Positions 33,751-42,999 of a stretch of 64,000 nucleotides of DNA are shown piece after piece. Under the pieces are notes generated by a model. The model saw only the letters and a program-made list of their open reading frames with translations, was not told the origin of the DNA and searched no databases. The position numbers were made by a program, and so were the translations under genes. Numbering within the stretch: position 1 is the first letter of the stretch; each line of letters starts with the position of its first letter. The stretch covers positions 62,001 through 126,000 of the forward strand of contig NZ_RDFA01000005.1 in NCBI RefSeq assembly GCF_004118325.1. Direction: 5' to 3'. This stretch comes from Halorientalis pallida (GTDB taxonomy: Archaea; Halobacteriota; Halobacteria; Halobacteriales; Haloarculaceae).

Positions 33751-33988
33751 CTGTAACAGATGCATGTCTGTAACGTCCATCTGTTACCACTACTTGTATC
33801 AATTTGGCGGCCTGGAATGGCATCCCCCGGATACATGAAACTCATAAAATCTGAATACCTGTAACAGATATCCGTAACAGACATCCATGACAGATACAAA
33901 TTACAATCGTCTGTAACGTATGTCTTGTGCGCCCCTCGTCTTTCGATATCGTATCTGCCCCATACATCTGTAACAGTAGTCTGTAACG
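33751..33988. repeat. Upstream par iterons: eight copies of (G/A)TCTGTAAC
   Basis: Copies at about 33751, 33766, 33859, 33872 (degenerate), 33909, 33966 and 33979 run on the plus strand, and one at 33781 is inverted. The full form is GTCTGTAACG or CTGTAACAG. Two weaker copies (near 33887 and 33992) end in GACA instead. They occupy most of the 549-base gap before parA. The rest of the gap (33485-33750) shows nothing. Likely binding sites of the partition or replication protein. Confidence 0.8.
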
Positions 33989-34003
33989 AGCGTCTGACAT
34001 AGA

Positions 34004-34009
34004 TTTATG
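34004..34009 (+). promoter_or_regulatory. TATA-like box for parA
   Basis: TTTATG, centred about 27 bases before ATG 34034, the spacing of a leaderless archaeal promoter. It lies directly after the iterons, so a protein bound there could repress transcription. Confidence 0.45.
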
Positions 34010-34033
34010 TCACGTGCGACTGCATACGCATAT

Positions 34034-35026
34034 ATGATCACCCCAGTGGTCTACTCAGAATCCGGTGGGACGTACAAGACCACGATGACCGCTAACCTCG
34101 CGGTTGCGTTGAATCGGATGGGATTAGACGTCCTCGTGCTGGATCTCGACCCCCAAGAAGGGAATTTGACCACGCTCTTCGACGTGGGCGAGCACCGAAG
34201 CGATCCCGATGCCGACAATCTGGTCAAGCACATTCTCGAGCAACCGGACGGGGAGTTTGCCGACCTGATCGAGACGTCGGAGGAGGGTATCGACATCGTC
34301 CCAAGCCACGACATGCTGGGGGATTTCACCTCCAACCTGGAGCAGAAGATTTCCTACGAGACGTCGATGCAAAACATCAGTCGCGACGAGTACCCCCGAT
34401 TTAAACTCCTGCACCGCCTCCTGTGGGAGGAAGAAGCCCTTCAGGAGGAGTACGACGCTGTCTTGATTGACCCCAACGCCCGGGCTGAAGACCTCCTTTA
34501 CAACGCCATCTTCGCGCTCCGCACGCTGGTGGCACCAGTTAAACCGGCAGGGAAAGGGAATCTCAGCCTCGATGGGTTGGAAGAGTTAGTCGGCAACATG
34601 GAGCAGCAACTCGAGATCCAGATCGGACTCTCGTGTGTTGTGCCGTCTGGTGTCGGACAGACAAACGCCCACCGCCAGTACAAAAAACAGTTTGAGGATA
34701 CAGATGCGTTCGCCACGCCAGTCGCGATTGCGGATCGCGAGAGCCTGATGGATGCGATGTGGGAAGCCAGAGGGTCGGCCTTCAAAGTTGTCGAAGAACG
34801 CTGGAAAACGTTCGAACAGGACGGTGAGATGGTGAGTGAGCCAGGTCAGCGGCGGATTCGTGATCGGGAAATCGACACGCTCACCAAACTCTATCAGCTG
34901 GCTCATTTCGTCGCGACTGAGACGTTCGATGCCGACGTGGATCCGGTGTTAGAGCTCGATATTGAGGGGCATGAGACACGGACGATCGACCTGCGGGAAA
35001 CGGAGCAGACGGAGGTGAAAGCATGA
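34034..35026 (+). CDS. parA: ParA-family partition ATPase with variant P-loop
   Basis: ATPase of about 330 residues related to ParA/Soj/MinD. The deviant Walker A reads SESGGTYKTTM: the two glycines and the KTT are kept, but the signature lysine is Ser and the glycine before the catalytic Lys is Tyr. The switch I/II regions VLVLDLDPQEGNLTT and YDAVLIDPNARAEDLL follow, and a C-terminal helical extension. ATG 34034 places the P-loop at the N-terminus as in other ParA proteins and fits the TATA box; 34007 would overlap that box. It would move the replicon apart at cell division with the partner gene. The stop overlaps the next ATG (ATGA). Confidence 0.85.
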   Translation: MITPVVYSESGGTYKTTMTANLAVALNRMGLDVLVLDLDPQEGNLTTLFDVGEHRSDPDADNLVKHILEQPDGEFADLIETSEEGIDIVPSHDMLGDFTSNLEQKISYETSMQNISRDEYPRFKLLHRLLWEEEALQEEYDAVLIDPNARAEDLLYNAIFALRTLVAPVKPAGKGNLSLDGLEELVGNMEQQLEIQIGLSCVVPSGVGQTNAHRQYKKQFEDTDAFATPVAIADRESLMDAMWEARGSAFKVVEERWKTFEQDGEMVSEPGQRRIRDREIDTLTKLYQLAHFVATETFDADVDPVLELDIEGHETRTIDLRETEQTEVKA

Positions 35027-35478
35027 GCAACTTCAAATCTGGTTCTGGAAACCTCGACTTTGGCAGTGATGACGAGGAAACCGCGGAGTCGGAATCAAAC
35101 ACGAGCGAGTCCGAAGGGACACCCGGATCTGAGGCAGAATCGGGATCCGAAGAACCCACGGCAGAGGTAGATAGTGCGCCTGACCGGAACACGGATAACG
35201 AAGGCACTGAGTCGCAGACAAGTTCGGACGACGCTCCAGAGTATCCGTATTTTGTGCGTCGGAACAACGTCGGCGACGAACGAGACACGAGACTCGAGAT
35301 CCACGTTCGGGATAACGTGGTAGCCCAGGAGTCCGAATTCCGGAACAAGCTCGCCGAACACCTCGACGCAAATGATATCGCGAAAACGGACGCCAGAGAA
35401 TTCGCGCTGCTAGCAGCGTTTGAAAATCCGCAGGTGGTAGCTGAACTGATGGAAGAGGAAGGATTCGGAGCGATCTAA
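35023..35478 (+). CDS. Probable ParB-like partition partner
   Basis: Protein of 151 residues that overlaps the parA stop by 4 bases. The first 80 residues are Ser/Glu/Asp-rich and disordered. The C-terminal 70 contain a strand and helices (DTRLEIHVRDNVVAQESEF, AREFALLAAFENPQVVAEL). No ParB HTH or ribbon-helix-helix is recognised. In small par systems the gene after parA encodes the centromere-binding protein, and the iterons on both sides support that role here. Which domain contacts DNA is not clear. Confidence 0.65.
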   Translation: MSNFKSGSGNLDFGSDDEETAESESNTSESEGTPGSEAESGSEEPTAEVDSAPDRNTDNEGTESQTSSDDAPEYPYFVRRNNVGDERDTRLEIHVRDNVVAQESEFRNKLAEHLDANDIAKTDAREFALLAAFENPQVVAELMEEEGFGAI

Positions 35479-35676
35479 CAATAGTCTCAGTCGCTATCAT
35501 ACCGTACACCAACCCCTCAAAATATCTGTATAGCGGAATGCAGTTCATCACCAGCAACCCATTTCTAGCTGTCACCGATCAAGGCTATTTGGAGACCCCT
35601 GAAGGACCTAGAACAAGCCCGATCAAATCAATCTCGTCTGTACTACGGTTCACCACAAACGCCAGAACCAGCAAAT

Positions 35677-35880
35677 CGTTACAGACACCCATTACAGACA
35701 GACGTAGCAGGAGGGTGTGAGAGGAAACTGGTACAGATACTTCTCTTGGAACATGGGCTAGAATGTATTCGCTCTGCCGACAGCACTGATAATCACCAAT
35801 TCGTGAGGAGGAGAGTTGTGCCCCCGGACACGGATATGATGCTGTCTGTAACAGCTATCTGTTACAACCATCTGTAACAA
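35677..35880. repeat. Downstream par iterons: five copies of the same motif
   Basis: Copies at 35677 and 35692 (inverted), 35844 (direct), 35857 (inverted) and 35869 (direct) use the same GTCTGTAAC core as the eight copies upstream of parA. They fill the ends of the 428-base gap 35479-35906; the middle shows nothing recognisable. Confidence 0.75.
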
Positions 35881-35906
35881 GCAACACTGAGAGGAAAACT
35901 AACTGC

Positions 35907-38819
35907 TCAGGAAGGCATCTGAGAACGCACTACGGCCCGCAGGTCCGCTAGTGATAGTGGCTCGATTGGCTCCCGGTTTCCATTACTAGTGTAAAAAATC
36001 GCGGCGTTCACTCGACAGCCGTCAAACCACTCGGAGAGGACATGATAGTAGACACTCAGCTGTTTCCGATACTCTGGCTGTGCGTGGCGGGTACGATCCG
36101 TCTTGTAGTCGATGATCTCTACGGTATCGGCCGTTACGTGGACGAGATCGGCGATCCCCGAGATCGTCACCCGCTCACCGTCGACGTCGAGGGGCAAGAC
36201 GACTGGCTCCTCGACGTGGAGCTCGCCACTGAGGCCGTCGAGCAGGTCGACAATCCGTCGCTCGTGCTCGTTCGAGGGAGAGACATCCTCACCGAGAGCG
36301 TACGCCTCTGCAAAGTCATGCACACGTGAGCCAAAATCGATCCCACGGGCCTCCCCGTCGGGGTCCGCGCTCACTTCGCGTGACTCTCCAGCATCATCGA
36401 ACACTGAATCGTCCATCAACGAGTGTGGCGTGTGGCCGATCGGGCCGTCAGGTGTCCGGACGGCAAACGGCAGTTCAGCTTGGGCCGTGGCTTCCCGATC
36501 GACGGCCTCGACTACGGGATCGATTTGGTCGAGCGCAACCGGGAGTTCCTCAAGGAAGGTGTTAGGGTCATCGCCACCGACAAAGAACGCGTGGTTCTCA
36601 GCGCGTGTGATCGCCACGTAGAGGAGGCGCCGCTCTTCGTCGTACTCCCGTGGCAGACACTTCCGAAGCACGTCGTAGCGCCAGTTGTGATAGACGTGTG
36701 GATGGGCGTGGTCGTCGATCTCGGCGTAGAGTTTCCGCTGGCGAAGGCCGACGGGATCCTGATAGCTGATGGTGGGACTGTTTCCGGATGACGGTGGGAA
36801 CCGGCCGTCATTCATGTTCGCTAGGATCACGATGGGGTACTCCAGGCCCTTCGCAGCGTGGATGGTCTGCACAGTGACGGAATCCTCGCCAGCGCTGGTA
36901 TGGATCTCGTGGGTGGCACCCGCCTCGATTCCACGCTCGATGAACTGGATGAGCTCGCCGCGTGTGAGTGTTGTCGAATCGTGAATCGCCTGGATTGTAT
37001 GGAGAATCACGTCAGCGTAGTCCCCATCGCAACCATAGCGGTCGAAGACACGACGGGCAATGGCACCGACGGCTGCCATCGAATCGAGGCCGTCCCGGAA
37101 CGTTCGCATAGTCTCTGGATAGTCGCCCGTCTCGAGGATGTGGTCGACTTCGTCCAGCGTATAGCCTGCCTGTTCGAGGACGACCGCCCAGCCACGGTCA
37201 GCGTCCGAATCGAGAATCCGAAGCCAGGCCAGCAGGAGTTTCGCCGGGTCCGTTCGGAATAGTTCCACCCCGCCATCGTAGGCGATCGGGAAGTCATACA
37301 CCGCAGCGATGTCCATGAGTTCCCGGCCGAAATCCCGCGTCCGTGTGAACACGGCGATATCCTCGTACCGTGGCGGACGTCGGCTCCCGTCGTCGCCGCG
37401 GACGGCGTAGTCATCGTTGCCGACGATGTCCTGGACGAGCGAAAGGACTGCCTCGTGGTCGTCCTCGTGCTGGTAGCCGGCCAGTGTCGTGTTATCGAAC
37501 GGTGCGTTCGAATTCAGGTTGACAACATCGTCGAGGATGCTTGTATCAACCTCCTCCGAACTCGTCGCCGGCGTCACGAGCGCCTCCTCTGAAATGTCGA
37601 TCAGTGTCTGAGTCGACCGGTAGTTCTCCTCCAGGGGAATCCGCTCGATCGCATCCATATCGAAGTCGACGCGGTCGGCGTCACTGTTGAGGTCAGCCGC
37701 GAAGCTAGCCAGTCGATCTCGGAACTCGATGATGTTGTCCACATCGGCGTACTGGAACGAGTAGATGCTCTGCTTCCAGTCACCGACCACACAGAGATTG
37801 TCGGTGCCCGCGAGCAAGAGCGCGAGTTTGAACTGGATCTCGCTGGTGTCCTGGAACTCATCGACCATCACATACTCGAAGCGGGCCTTTTCACGTAGCT
37901 GGGGATTCTCACAGAGACAGACGAAGGCAAACAACTGGAGGAACCCGAAGTTGAGGTAGTTTCGCTGGAGGGCGAACGCCAGATACTCGAAGTAAAGGTC
38001 GTGGACGAATGCCTTGAGATCGGTTCGGTCTTCCTCGAACACGTCACGGGCGACCGCATCGTCGAGTTGTTTCGTCCCGCGACTCCCCCGGAGGTCAGAC
38101 TTCGAGGGAGCATCCGGCAGGTAGGTCTTGTTTCGGCCAAAGCGACTGAGGCCGTCACGGAGCTGCGATTGCTTACTGCCGCCGTTCCGGGGCTGGTTCA
38201 CCGCGTCGAACCGCTCCTTGAACGCGGCGAAGTCCCCGTCGAGGATGGCCTCACCATCGCGATACCAGCCCTCAGCTGTGGGAAAGACACCTTTCGCGGC
38301 GAGTTCGCCGACTAGTTCCAACAGTTCTGTAGGTGTCGAGAGCGCCCGATAGAAGTCGGCATATTCGGGATGGTCGTCACGGAACTGATCGAAGAACTCT
38401 CTGAAGAGTTTGGTCTCGACCAGTTCGTCCTCGATGACCTGCGTCGAGCCAGTGATCCGCCCATCGAGGCCGAGATGGGACGGGGCGGCGTGGCCGTGTT
38501 CACGCAGGATATCGTGACAATGGGAATGGAAGGTCTGGATCGGCGCATCGGCCAACTGGCGCATACTGTAGTCGGCATGGTCGACAATGCGCTCTTTCAT
38601 CTCGGTGGCCGCGCTTCGCGTGAACGTGACCAGAAGGACATCTTCGGGGTCGACAGCCGGTTGGTCGATGATGTTCGCATAGCGACGCGTGACGGCGAAG
38701 GTCTTCCCAGTCCCGGGGCCGGCATCGACGAGATAGATGCCCTCCGTGCTGTCGATGAGCTGGCGCTGGCGGTCATTCGGCGTCAGCTCTTCGGCTTCCT
38801 CACTGGGCTGCTGACTCAT
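35907..38819 (-). CDS. AddA-like UvrD helicase-nuclease
   Basis: Superfamily 1A helicase of 970 residues with a C-terminal RecB-type nuclease. Walker A is DAGPGTGKTFAVTRRYA near residue 35; motif II is YVMVDEFQDTSEIQFK; motif III GDWKQSIYSFQYAD; motif VI RRLLYVAITRAENHAFF. The nuclease domain ends with VEIIDYKTDR and HAQPEYRKQLSVYYHVL, with the D.Y-K residues present. It would unwind and degrade double-strand ends. Its ATG overlaps the stop of the upstream nuclease gene (ATGA), so the two are a coupled AddB-AddA-like pair. Whether it is for repair or defence is open; the location on an accessory element suggests defence. Confidence 0.88.
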   Translation of the reverse strand: MSQQPSEEAEELTPNDRQRQLIDSTEGIYLVDAGPGTGKTFAVTRRYANIIDQPAVDPEDVLLVTFTRSAATEMKERIVDHADYSMRQLADAPIQTFHSHCHDILREHGHAAPSHLGLDGRITGSTQVIEDELVETKLFREFFDQFRDDHPEYADFYRALSTPTELLELVGELAAKGVFPTAEGWYRDGEAILDGDFAAFKERFDAVNQPRNGGSKQSQLRDGLSRFGRNKTYLPDAPSKSDLRGSRGTKQLDDAVARDVFEEDRTDLKAFVHDLYFEYLAFALQRNYLNFGFLQLFAFVCLCENPQLREKARFEYVMVDEFQDTSEIQFKLALLLAGTDNLCVVGDWKQSIYSFQYADVDNIIEFRDRLASFAADLNSDADRVDFDMDAIERIPLEENYRSTQTLIDISEEALVTPATSSEEVDTSILDDVVNLNSNAPFDNTTLAGYQHEDDHEAVLSLVQDIVGNDDYAVRGDDGSRRPPRYEDIAVFTRTRDFGRELMDIAAVYDFPIAYDGGVELFRTDPAKLLLAWLRILDSDADRGWAVVLEQAGYTLDEVDHILETGDYPETMRTFRDGLDSMAAVGAIARRVFDRYGCDGDYADVILHTIQAIHDSTTLTRGELIQFIERGIEAGATHEIHTSAGEDSVTVQTIHAAKGLEYPIVILANMNDGRFPPSSGNSPTISYQDPVGLRQRKLYAEIDDHAHPHVYHNWRYDVLRKCLPREYDEERRLLYVAITRAENHAFFVGGDDPNTFLEELPVALDQIDPVVEAVDREATAQAELPFAVRTPDGPIGHTPHSLMDDSVFDDAGESREVSADPDGEARGIDFGSRVHDFAEAYALGEDVSPSNEHERRIVDLLDGLSGELHVEEPVVLPLDVDGERVTISGIADLVHVTADTVEIIDYKTDRTRHAQPEYRKQLSVYYHVLSEWFDGCRVNAAIFYTSNGNREPIEPLSLADLRAVVRSQMPS

Positions 38820-41437
38820 CGGTCCCCCTCCAGCAGCAGATCCCGATTATCGACGCGTCGGTAGTTTGGCTCGCCACCTGGACCATCGATTGGGAACCGT
38901 TCGTCGCCAGCGCATCGCTGGTTCAATTCTGTCAGGCGGTCCTCGACGAAGGCCTCGAAGGCATCCAGATCCTCGCGGAAGAAGGTTCGCTGGCGGATGC
39001 CGTTGAGCTTCCGGATCGCCTGATCACAGCCTTTCTCGTGGTCGATCCCTTCGGCAACGATAGCGCCGACGGCAGTCGAAAACTCCGTGGCAAAGGTCGA
39101 GGCCCGGAGCTCGTCTTTCTCTGTTGTCTCCGGGAAGGAGAGCTGGGCCATGATATCGCTGTAGGCTGAATAGTCCACATCCTCGAACGTGGCCGTACAA
39201 TCGTTGTAGTGATCGACGAGTTCGTCGTAGGCCGCTCGCGAGCCGACGTATTCGTCGAAGGTGAACGGATAATACGAGAGGGTCGTCAGCGTGTCGTCGA
39301 TCTCGGCGTCGCCGGTGATGATGTCGTCGAGCGTCTCCAGGAAATGGAAGAAAGTGAACTCAAGGGGCTCGTCGGGCTGGCGCGTCCGGTAGTGGCTCAG
39401 GTAGAGCGCTGCCTGGAAGTTCGGTGTGTCTCCCGGCGGGTCGATGGCGGCATTCTTGACGACCGAGTAGGCGGACTTTTGTCGGCCGCTCTTGTAATCG
39501 AGCAGTTGGTCGGGAGCCTGCACGAGGTCGATCTTGCCCTTGATGCCCAGCGCACTATTCTCGAACCAGCGTTCGGTGAGCGGTGAATCGACTGGCTCGT
39601 CGAAATACTCGGCGAAGAAATTCGTCCCCCACCCAGAGGCTGGCGTGAGAAAGTCATCGCTTGTCGGGCTGTGCTCGTCGAGATACTCGATGATCGTCTC
39701 GAGGCCGATGCGGTATTTACGGCGGGTGAGGGGTTCGTCGGTGCCAGCCATGAAAGGCTCCGCTTCGTCGAGCATCGCATCGACGAGGGTGGAGAGGTCT
39801 GTGTCTTCGATGATCGCTGGGTGGGTGACGTAGAACTCGGCAAAGTCGTGGAACAGGTTGCCCTCAACGAATCGTTCCTGGTCGGGCATATCGAGCAGGC
39901 GGCTGAAGAAGTAATCCCGTGGGCTATTGACGTAGGTGTTGAGACTCGACTGGCTGATCGTCTCAACGGATTCGGTCTCGACATCGTAGTCGGTTTTCTC
40001 GAAGCCGGGGCTCGTGGTGGTAGTTGGGCGTGTATGTGTGACTGCATCGAGATCGCTGAACCGGTCGAAGTCCTCGTCTAGGAGGTCCCCGAAGTACAGA
40101 CAGGGCGTGACAGGCTGGCCACCGCTGATATCCTGGACAAGATAGTACTGCTCAGCGCCGCTCTGCAGGAGGAGCTGGAACTGGCGGAGGTAGCGGTCGA
40201 ACTGGGCATCGGTGTCGACCCATGGGCGCTGTGGGGCCGAATGCGTCCAGTCCTGATCGAGGCCGAGATAGAACACGACCGGCCGGTCGACATAGCCCGA
40301 GGACTTGGCGTCGGCTAGTAGTACTCCCTCGTTCTCCCGGTCGACCGGGACCTCGTAGGTCTGCAGGTAGTAGGCCAGATCGTCGACGGCATCGCTCGTG
40401 ACCGGGTGATCCGCGAGGCCGATGGCCTGTAACTCGTCGTCGAAGCGGGTGAGTTCGATCCCGGTCTGGTGTTCGTAGTCCGTGAGTGCCTCGGCGAACG
40501 TCTGGGTGTGGACACTGGCGGTGAATGACTTCATCCACGCGACGGTTGGGTGGTCGACTGCGGCGAGTCGTTTTTGCGTGTGGTCGATGGGGATGTCTTG
40601 GCCCATCTGGCTGAGGACAGGGCGAACGTCACCGACAGTCGTTGCCGAGCCACGGAACGCCGTCCGGAGCAACTGGACGAACGCACGGTGATGGGGATCG
40701 TCGATGAAGCCCTGGCCACCATAGAAGGGGATGTCAGCCGCCTCGAAGGCAGATTCGACAAGGGAAGAGTAGTGGCTCCCGCCATCGAGGACGACAGCGA
40801 CATTATCAGCGTTCTCGGCGGTGATGGTATCCAGCAGCGCGTCGACGATCTCGGTCGGAGAGTCGAAGATGTGGAACTCCGGCGGGTCGAAGGCTTCGTC
40901 GGTGAAGAGGTCGATCCGGTCGTACTCGGCGGGGAGGATGCTTCGTTCGAGCGTGGTCAGTTGATCGTACCCGACGACGGCGACCTCATCGGCTTGGATC
41001 GTGTACTCGGTGAGTTGTTGGGAGGTCGTCTGGAGGGTCGACATGATCTCGACCACTTCCTGGGTAGCCTCGTCGACGTAGGCCTCGTAGTCGAGCAGGG
41101 CATCGATGGTGCCCTGATGCTCCCAGCACTGGAGGACGTTCCCGATGGCGTAGGCAATGGCCTGCCAGTTGTACTGGGTCTGGTCGACGACTTCGAGGAA
41201 GGCCAGGCGGTCTTCGGCCTGTTCTCGGCGGCCGGCAGCGAGACGGCGTGGGGGGATGGCGAAGGTGCCGAAGTGGGGGTGGTCGATGCGGCGGTTGATC
41301 GCACTCGCAAGCGGGGCGTCCGGGACGATGACGCGGTCGTAGGCTGCGACGTCAGCATAGAGTTGCTCGGGCGGCTTCGCACGCTGAATAGGCACGCTCT
41401 GATGCCCTGCTGGCACTCTGATAAAGATTGGTATCAA
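38816..41437 (-). CDS. AddB-like PD-(D/E)XK nuclease partner
   Basis: Protein of 873 residues. The N-terminal part resembles an inactivated UvrD-like domain without a Walker A motif. The C-terminal part has a RecB-type nuclease with IKGKIDLVQAPDQLLDYKSGRQK in two parts (K.D then LDYKSG). The stretch where AddB proteins have the first iron-sulphur cysteine reads YVNSPRDYFFSRLL with no cysteine. There is no ATG start: TTG 41437, GTG 41416 and GTG 41395 are all possible. It is transcribed ahead of the AddA-like gene with which it overlaps, and the two probably form one helicase-nuclease complex. Confidence 0.8.
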   Translation of the reverse strand: MIPIFIRVPAGHQSVPIQRAKPPEQLYADVAAYDRVIVPDAPLASAINRRIDHPHFGTFAIPPRRLAAGRREQAEDRLAFLEVVDQTQYNWQAIAYAIGNVLQCWEHQGTIDALLDYEAYVDEATQEVVEIMSTLQTTSQQLTEYTIQADEVAVVGYDQLTTLERSILPAEYDRIDLFTDEAFDPPEFHIFDSPTEIVDALLDTITAENADNVAVVLDGGSHYSSLVESAFEAADIPFYGGQGFIDDPHHRAFVQLLRTAFRGSATTVGDVRPVLSQMGQDIPIDHTQKRLAAVDHPTVAWMKSFTASVHTQTFAEALTDYEHQTGIELTRFDDELQAIGLADHPVTSDAVDDLAYYLQTYEVPVDRENEGVLLADAKSSGYVDRPVVFYLGLDQDWTHSAPQRPWVDTDAQFDRYLRQFQLLLQSGAEQYYLVQDISGGQPVTPCLYFGDLLDEDFDRFSDLDAVTHTRPTTTTSPGFEKTDYDVETESVETISQSSLNTYVNSPRDYFFSRLLDMPDQERFVEGNLFHDFAEFYVTHPAIIEDTDLSTLVDAMLDEAEPFMAGTDEPLTRRKYRIGLETIIEYLDEHSPTSDDFLTPASGWGTNFFAEYFDEPVDSPLTERWFENSALGIKGKIDLVQAPDQLLDYKSGRQKSAYSVVKNAAIDPPGDTPNFQAALYLSHYRTRQPDEPLEFTFFHFLETLDDIITGDAEIDDTLTTLSYYPFTFDEYVGSRAAYDELVDHYNDCTATFEDVDYSAYSDIMAQLSFPETTEKDELRASTFATEFSTAVGAIVAEGIDHEKGCDQAIRKLNGIRQRTFFREDLDAFEAFVEDRLTELNQRCAGDERFPIDGPGGEPNYRRVDNRDLLLEGDR

Positions 41438-41560
41438 AACTACAAATGAGCGTTTCTATTCAGGCCACGGGGAGAATCAGCCGATCTCGATGTCCTCGTC
41501 TCCTCAATGTGCTATGCAAGACAGTTTCTTGCGGAGCAGTTTCTGAATAGAGGACACCCC

Positions 41561-41582
41561 CTTTCTGCGCTCCCGCAGAAAG
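41561..41582. repeat. Perfect 9-bp hairpin upstream of mcrB
   Basis: CTTTCTGCG/CGCAGAAAG with a CTCC loop, in the 314-base gap 41438-41751. It may be a regulatory hairpin or a remnant of a terminator. The gap has no other recognisable feature. Confidence 0.5.
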
Positions 41583-41751
41583 CAATACCCTTTCGCTCTT
41601 ATTTCGAGAAGCATTCTACTGGAGAGTGACACAAATTGAGCTACACTCTGATGTCTACTGATACAACTGCGTAGTATTATTGACATATCCTTAACCGGTA
41701 GAAAACTGAGGGCACGTTTTTGTTCTCGGAGTTTGAAAAGTCATTCAATAA

Positions 41752-42999
41752 ATGAGCGCTTCATCCGACGATAGCTATTCACTTGAGAAAGCAAAGGATA
41801 ATCTGGACGTTCTTCGGGCTGTAGAGGGCAAAGTTGTTGAAGCAATCGAGCAGGCAGCAAGCACAGACGTTTTGGAATATCTCATCCGCGAGCAGCAGCT
41901 CGACATTCATCATGAGGGTGATCAGGGTGTCGGTCAAATTCGCCGAGCGGTTCTCGAATCCTCGAAGGCCTCACAGAATCTGAAACGCGCCGTCATCACC
42001 CGTGGTGATGATACACCAGCGAGTATTCTGGTCCCGAACGCGGTAGAACGGAACGCCAAAACCGCGCTAAAAACCGGGAAGCCGGTTGTTCTCTATGGAC
42101 CGACTGGTACAGGGAAGACTACGTTCGCTAAACAACTCGCACTCAACCACTGCGTCGGCTACTCGCTTCACACTGCAACACCGTCATGGACAGCAAAGGA
42201 CATCATCGGAGGCATCGGGCCAAATCTCACCGGCTCTTCGGGCTATCAGTCGCTAAACTACGAGACAGAGCTCGGGGCTGTATCAGAAGGGGTTAAGCGG
42301 GCTCGCGATTTCGACATCCCCTACGCAGTCATCCTTGACGAAATCACCCGGGCAGATATCTCCCAGATCTTCGGGCCGCTGTACACAGCCATCGAAAATC
42401 GCAACCAGACTCTAATCGAGACTGACAACGGCGAGACCATCGAGCTGGATGAGGATGTGAGCATCATTTGCACGATGAACATGTCCGACCGGACGGTCAA
42501 CGAGCTGGACAACGCCATCACCCGGCGGTTCGCGATGGTCGAACTCGACGAATACGAGGACGACGACCGACGGGCACTATTCGAGGGCTGGCTTGAGGAC
42601 AACCTCGGAGACATCCCTCTTCTCGGTAACGACGATCTACTCGACCTTTTCGAGGCCGACTACGACGGTATCAACAACGGCTCCGAACAGGCTTCGCGTG
42701 GCCCGATTATGCGGTTCGGGCCGATGCATTACCGCGACGTGACGATCTTCCTGCGTGAGGCACTCCAAGACGAGGCCCTGTATATGGATGCGCCGGAGCA
42801 GGCGGTCGGGCAGGCGTTCCGCACCTTCATCGTACCGCGCCTGCTGAACTCGGCGGCCTTCCCGCAGATCGAGCAGATCGAGGAGCACTATCGGGCACTC
42901 GACAACGACTTCGAGATGTTCGACCTCGCGCCGGCAGCCGACCTCGCCAGCCGAGAACTTGAGGCCGAGCGTCGCCGGATGGGTTCCTACGAGCAATGA
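41752..42999 (+). CDS. mcrB: McrB-like GTPase/AAA motor
   Basis: Protein of 415 residues with an AAA+ motor. Walker A is GPTGTGKTTFAKQLA near residue 117; Walker B is YAVILDEITRADIS; the McrB-type signature is TMNMSDR, followed by NELDNAITRRF. McrB uses nucleotide to drive the McrC nuclease to methylated DNA. The N-terminal 100 residues are helical (LDVLRAVEGKVVEAIEQA) and do not look like a canonical methyl-base-binding (DUF3578 or EVE/YTH) domain, so the recognised modification cannot be told. The stop overlaps the mcrC start by 4 bases. Length is at the short end for McrB. Confidence 0.85.
   Translation: MSASSDDSYSLEKAKDNLDVLRAVEGKVVEAIEQAASTDVLEYLIREQQLDIHHEGDQGVGQIRRAVLESSKASQNLKRAVITRGDDTPASILVPNAVERNAKTALKTGKPVVLYGPTGTGKTTFAKQLALNHCVGYSLHTATPSWTAKDIIGGIGPNLTGSSGYQSLNYETELGAVSEGVKRARDFDIPYAVILDEITRADISQIFGPLYTAIENRNQTLIETDNGETIELDEDVSIICTMNMSDRTVNELDNAITRRFAMVELDEYEDDDRRALFEGWLEDNLGDIPLLGNDDLLDLFEADYDGINNGSEQASRGPIMRFGPMHYRDVTIFLREALQDEALYMDAPEQAVGQAFRTFIVPRLLNSAAFPQIEQIEEHYRALDNDFEMFDLAPAADLASRELEAERRRMGSYEQ

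Noticed and set aside
33751-35880. CRISPR array
   Set aside because: The repeats are about 9 bases, in both orientations and irregularly spaced, and flank a par operon.
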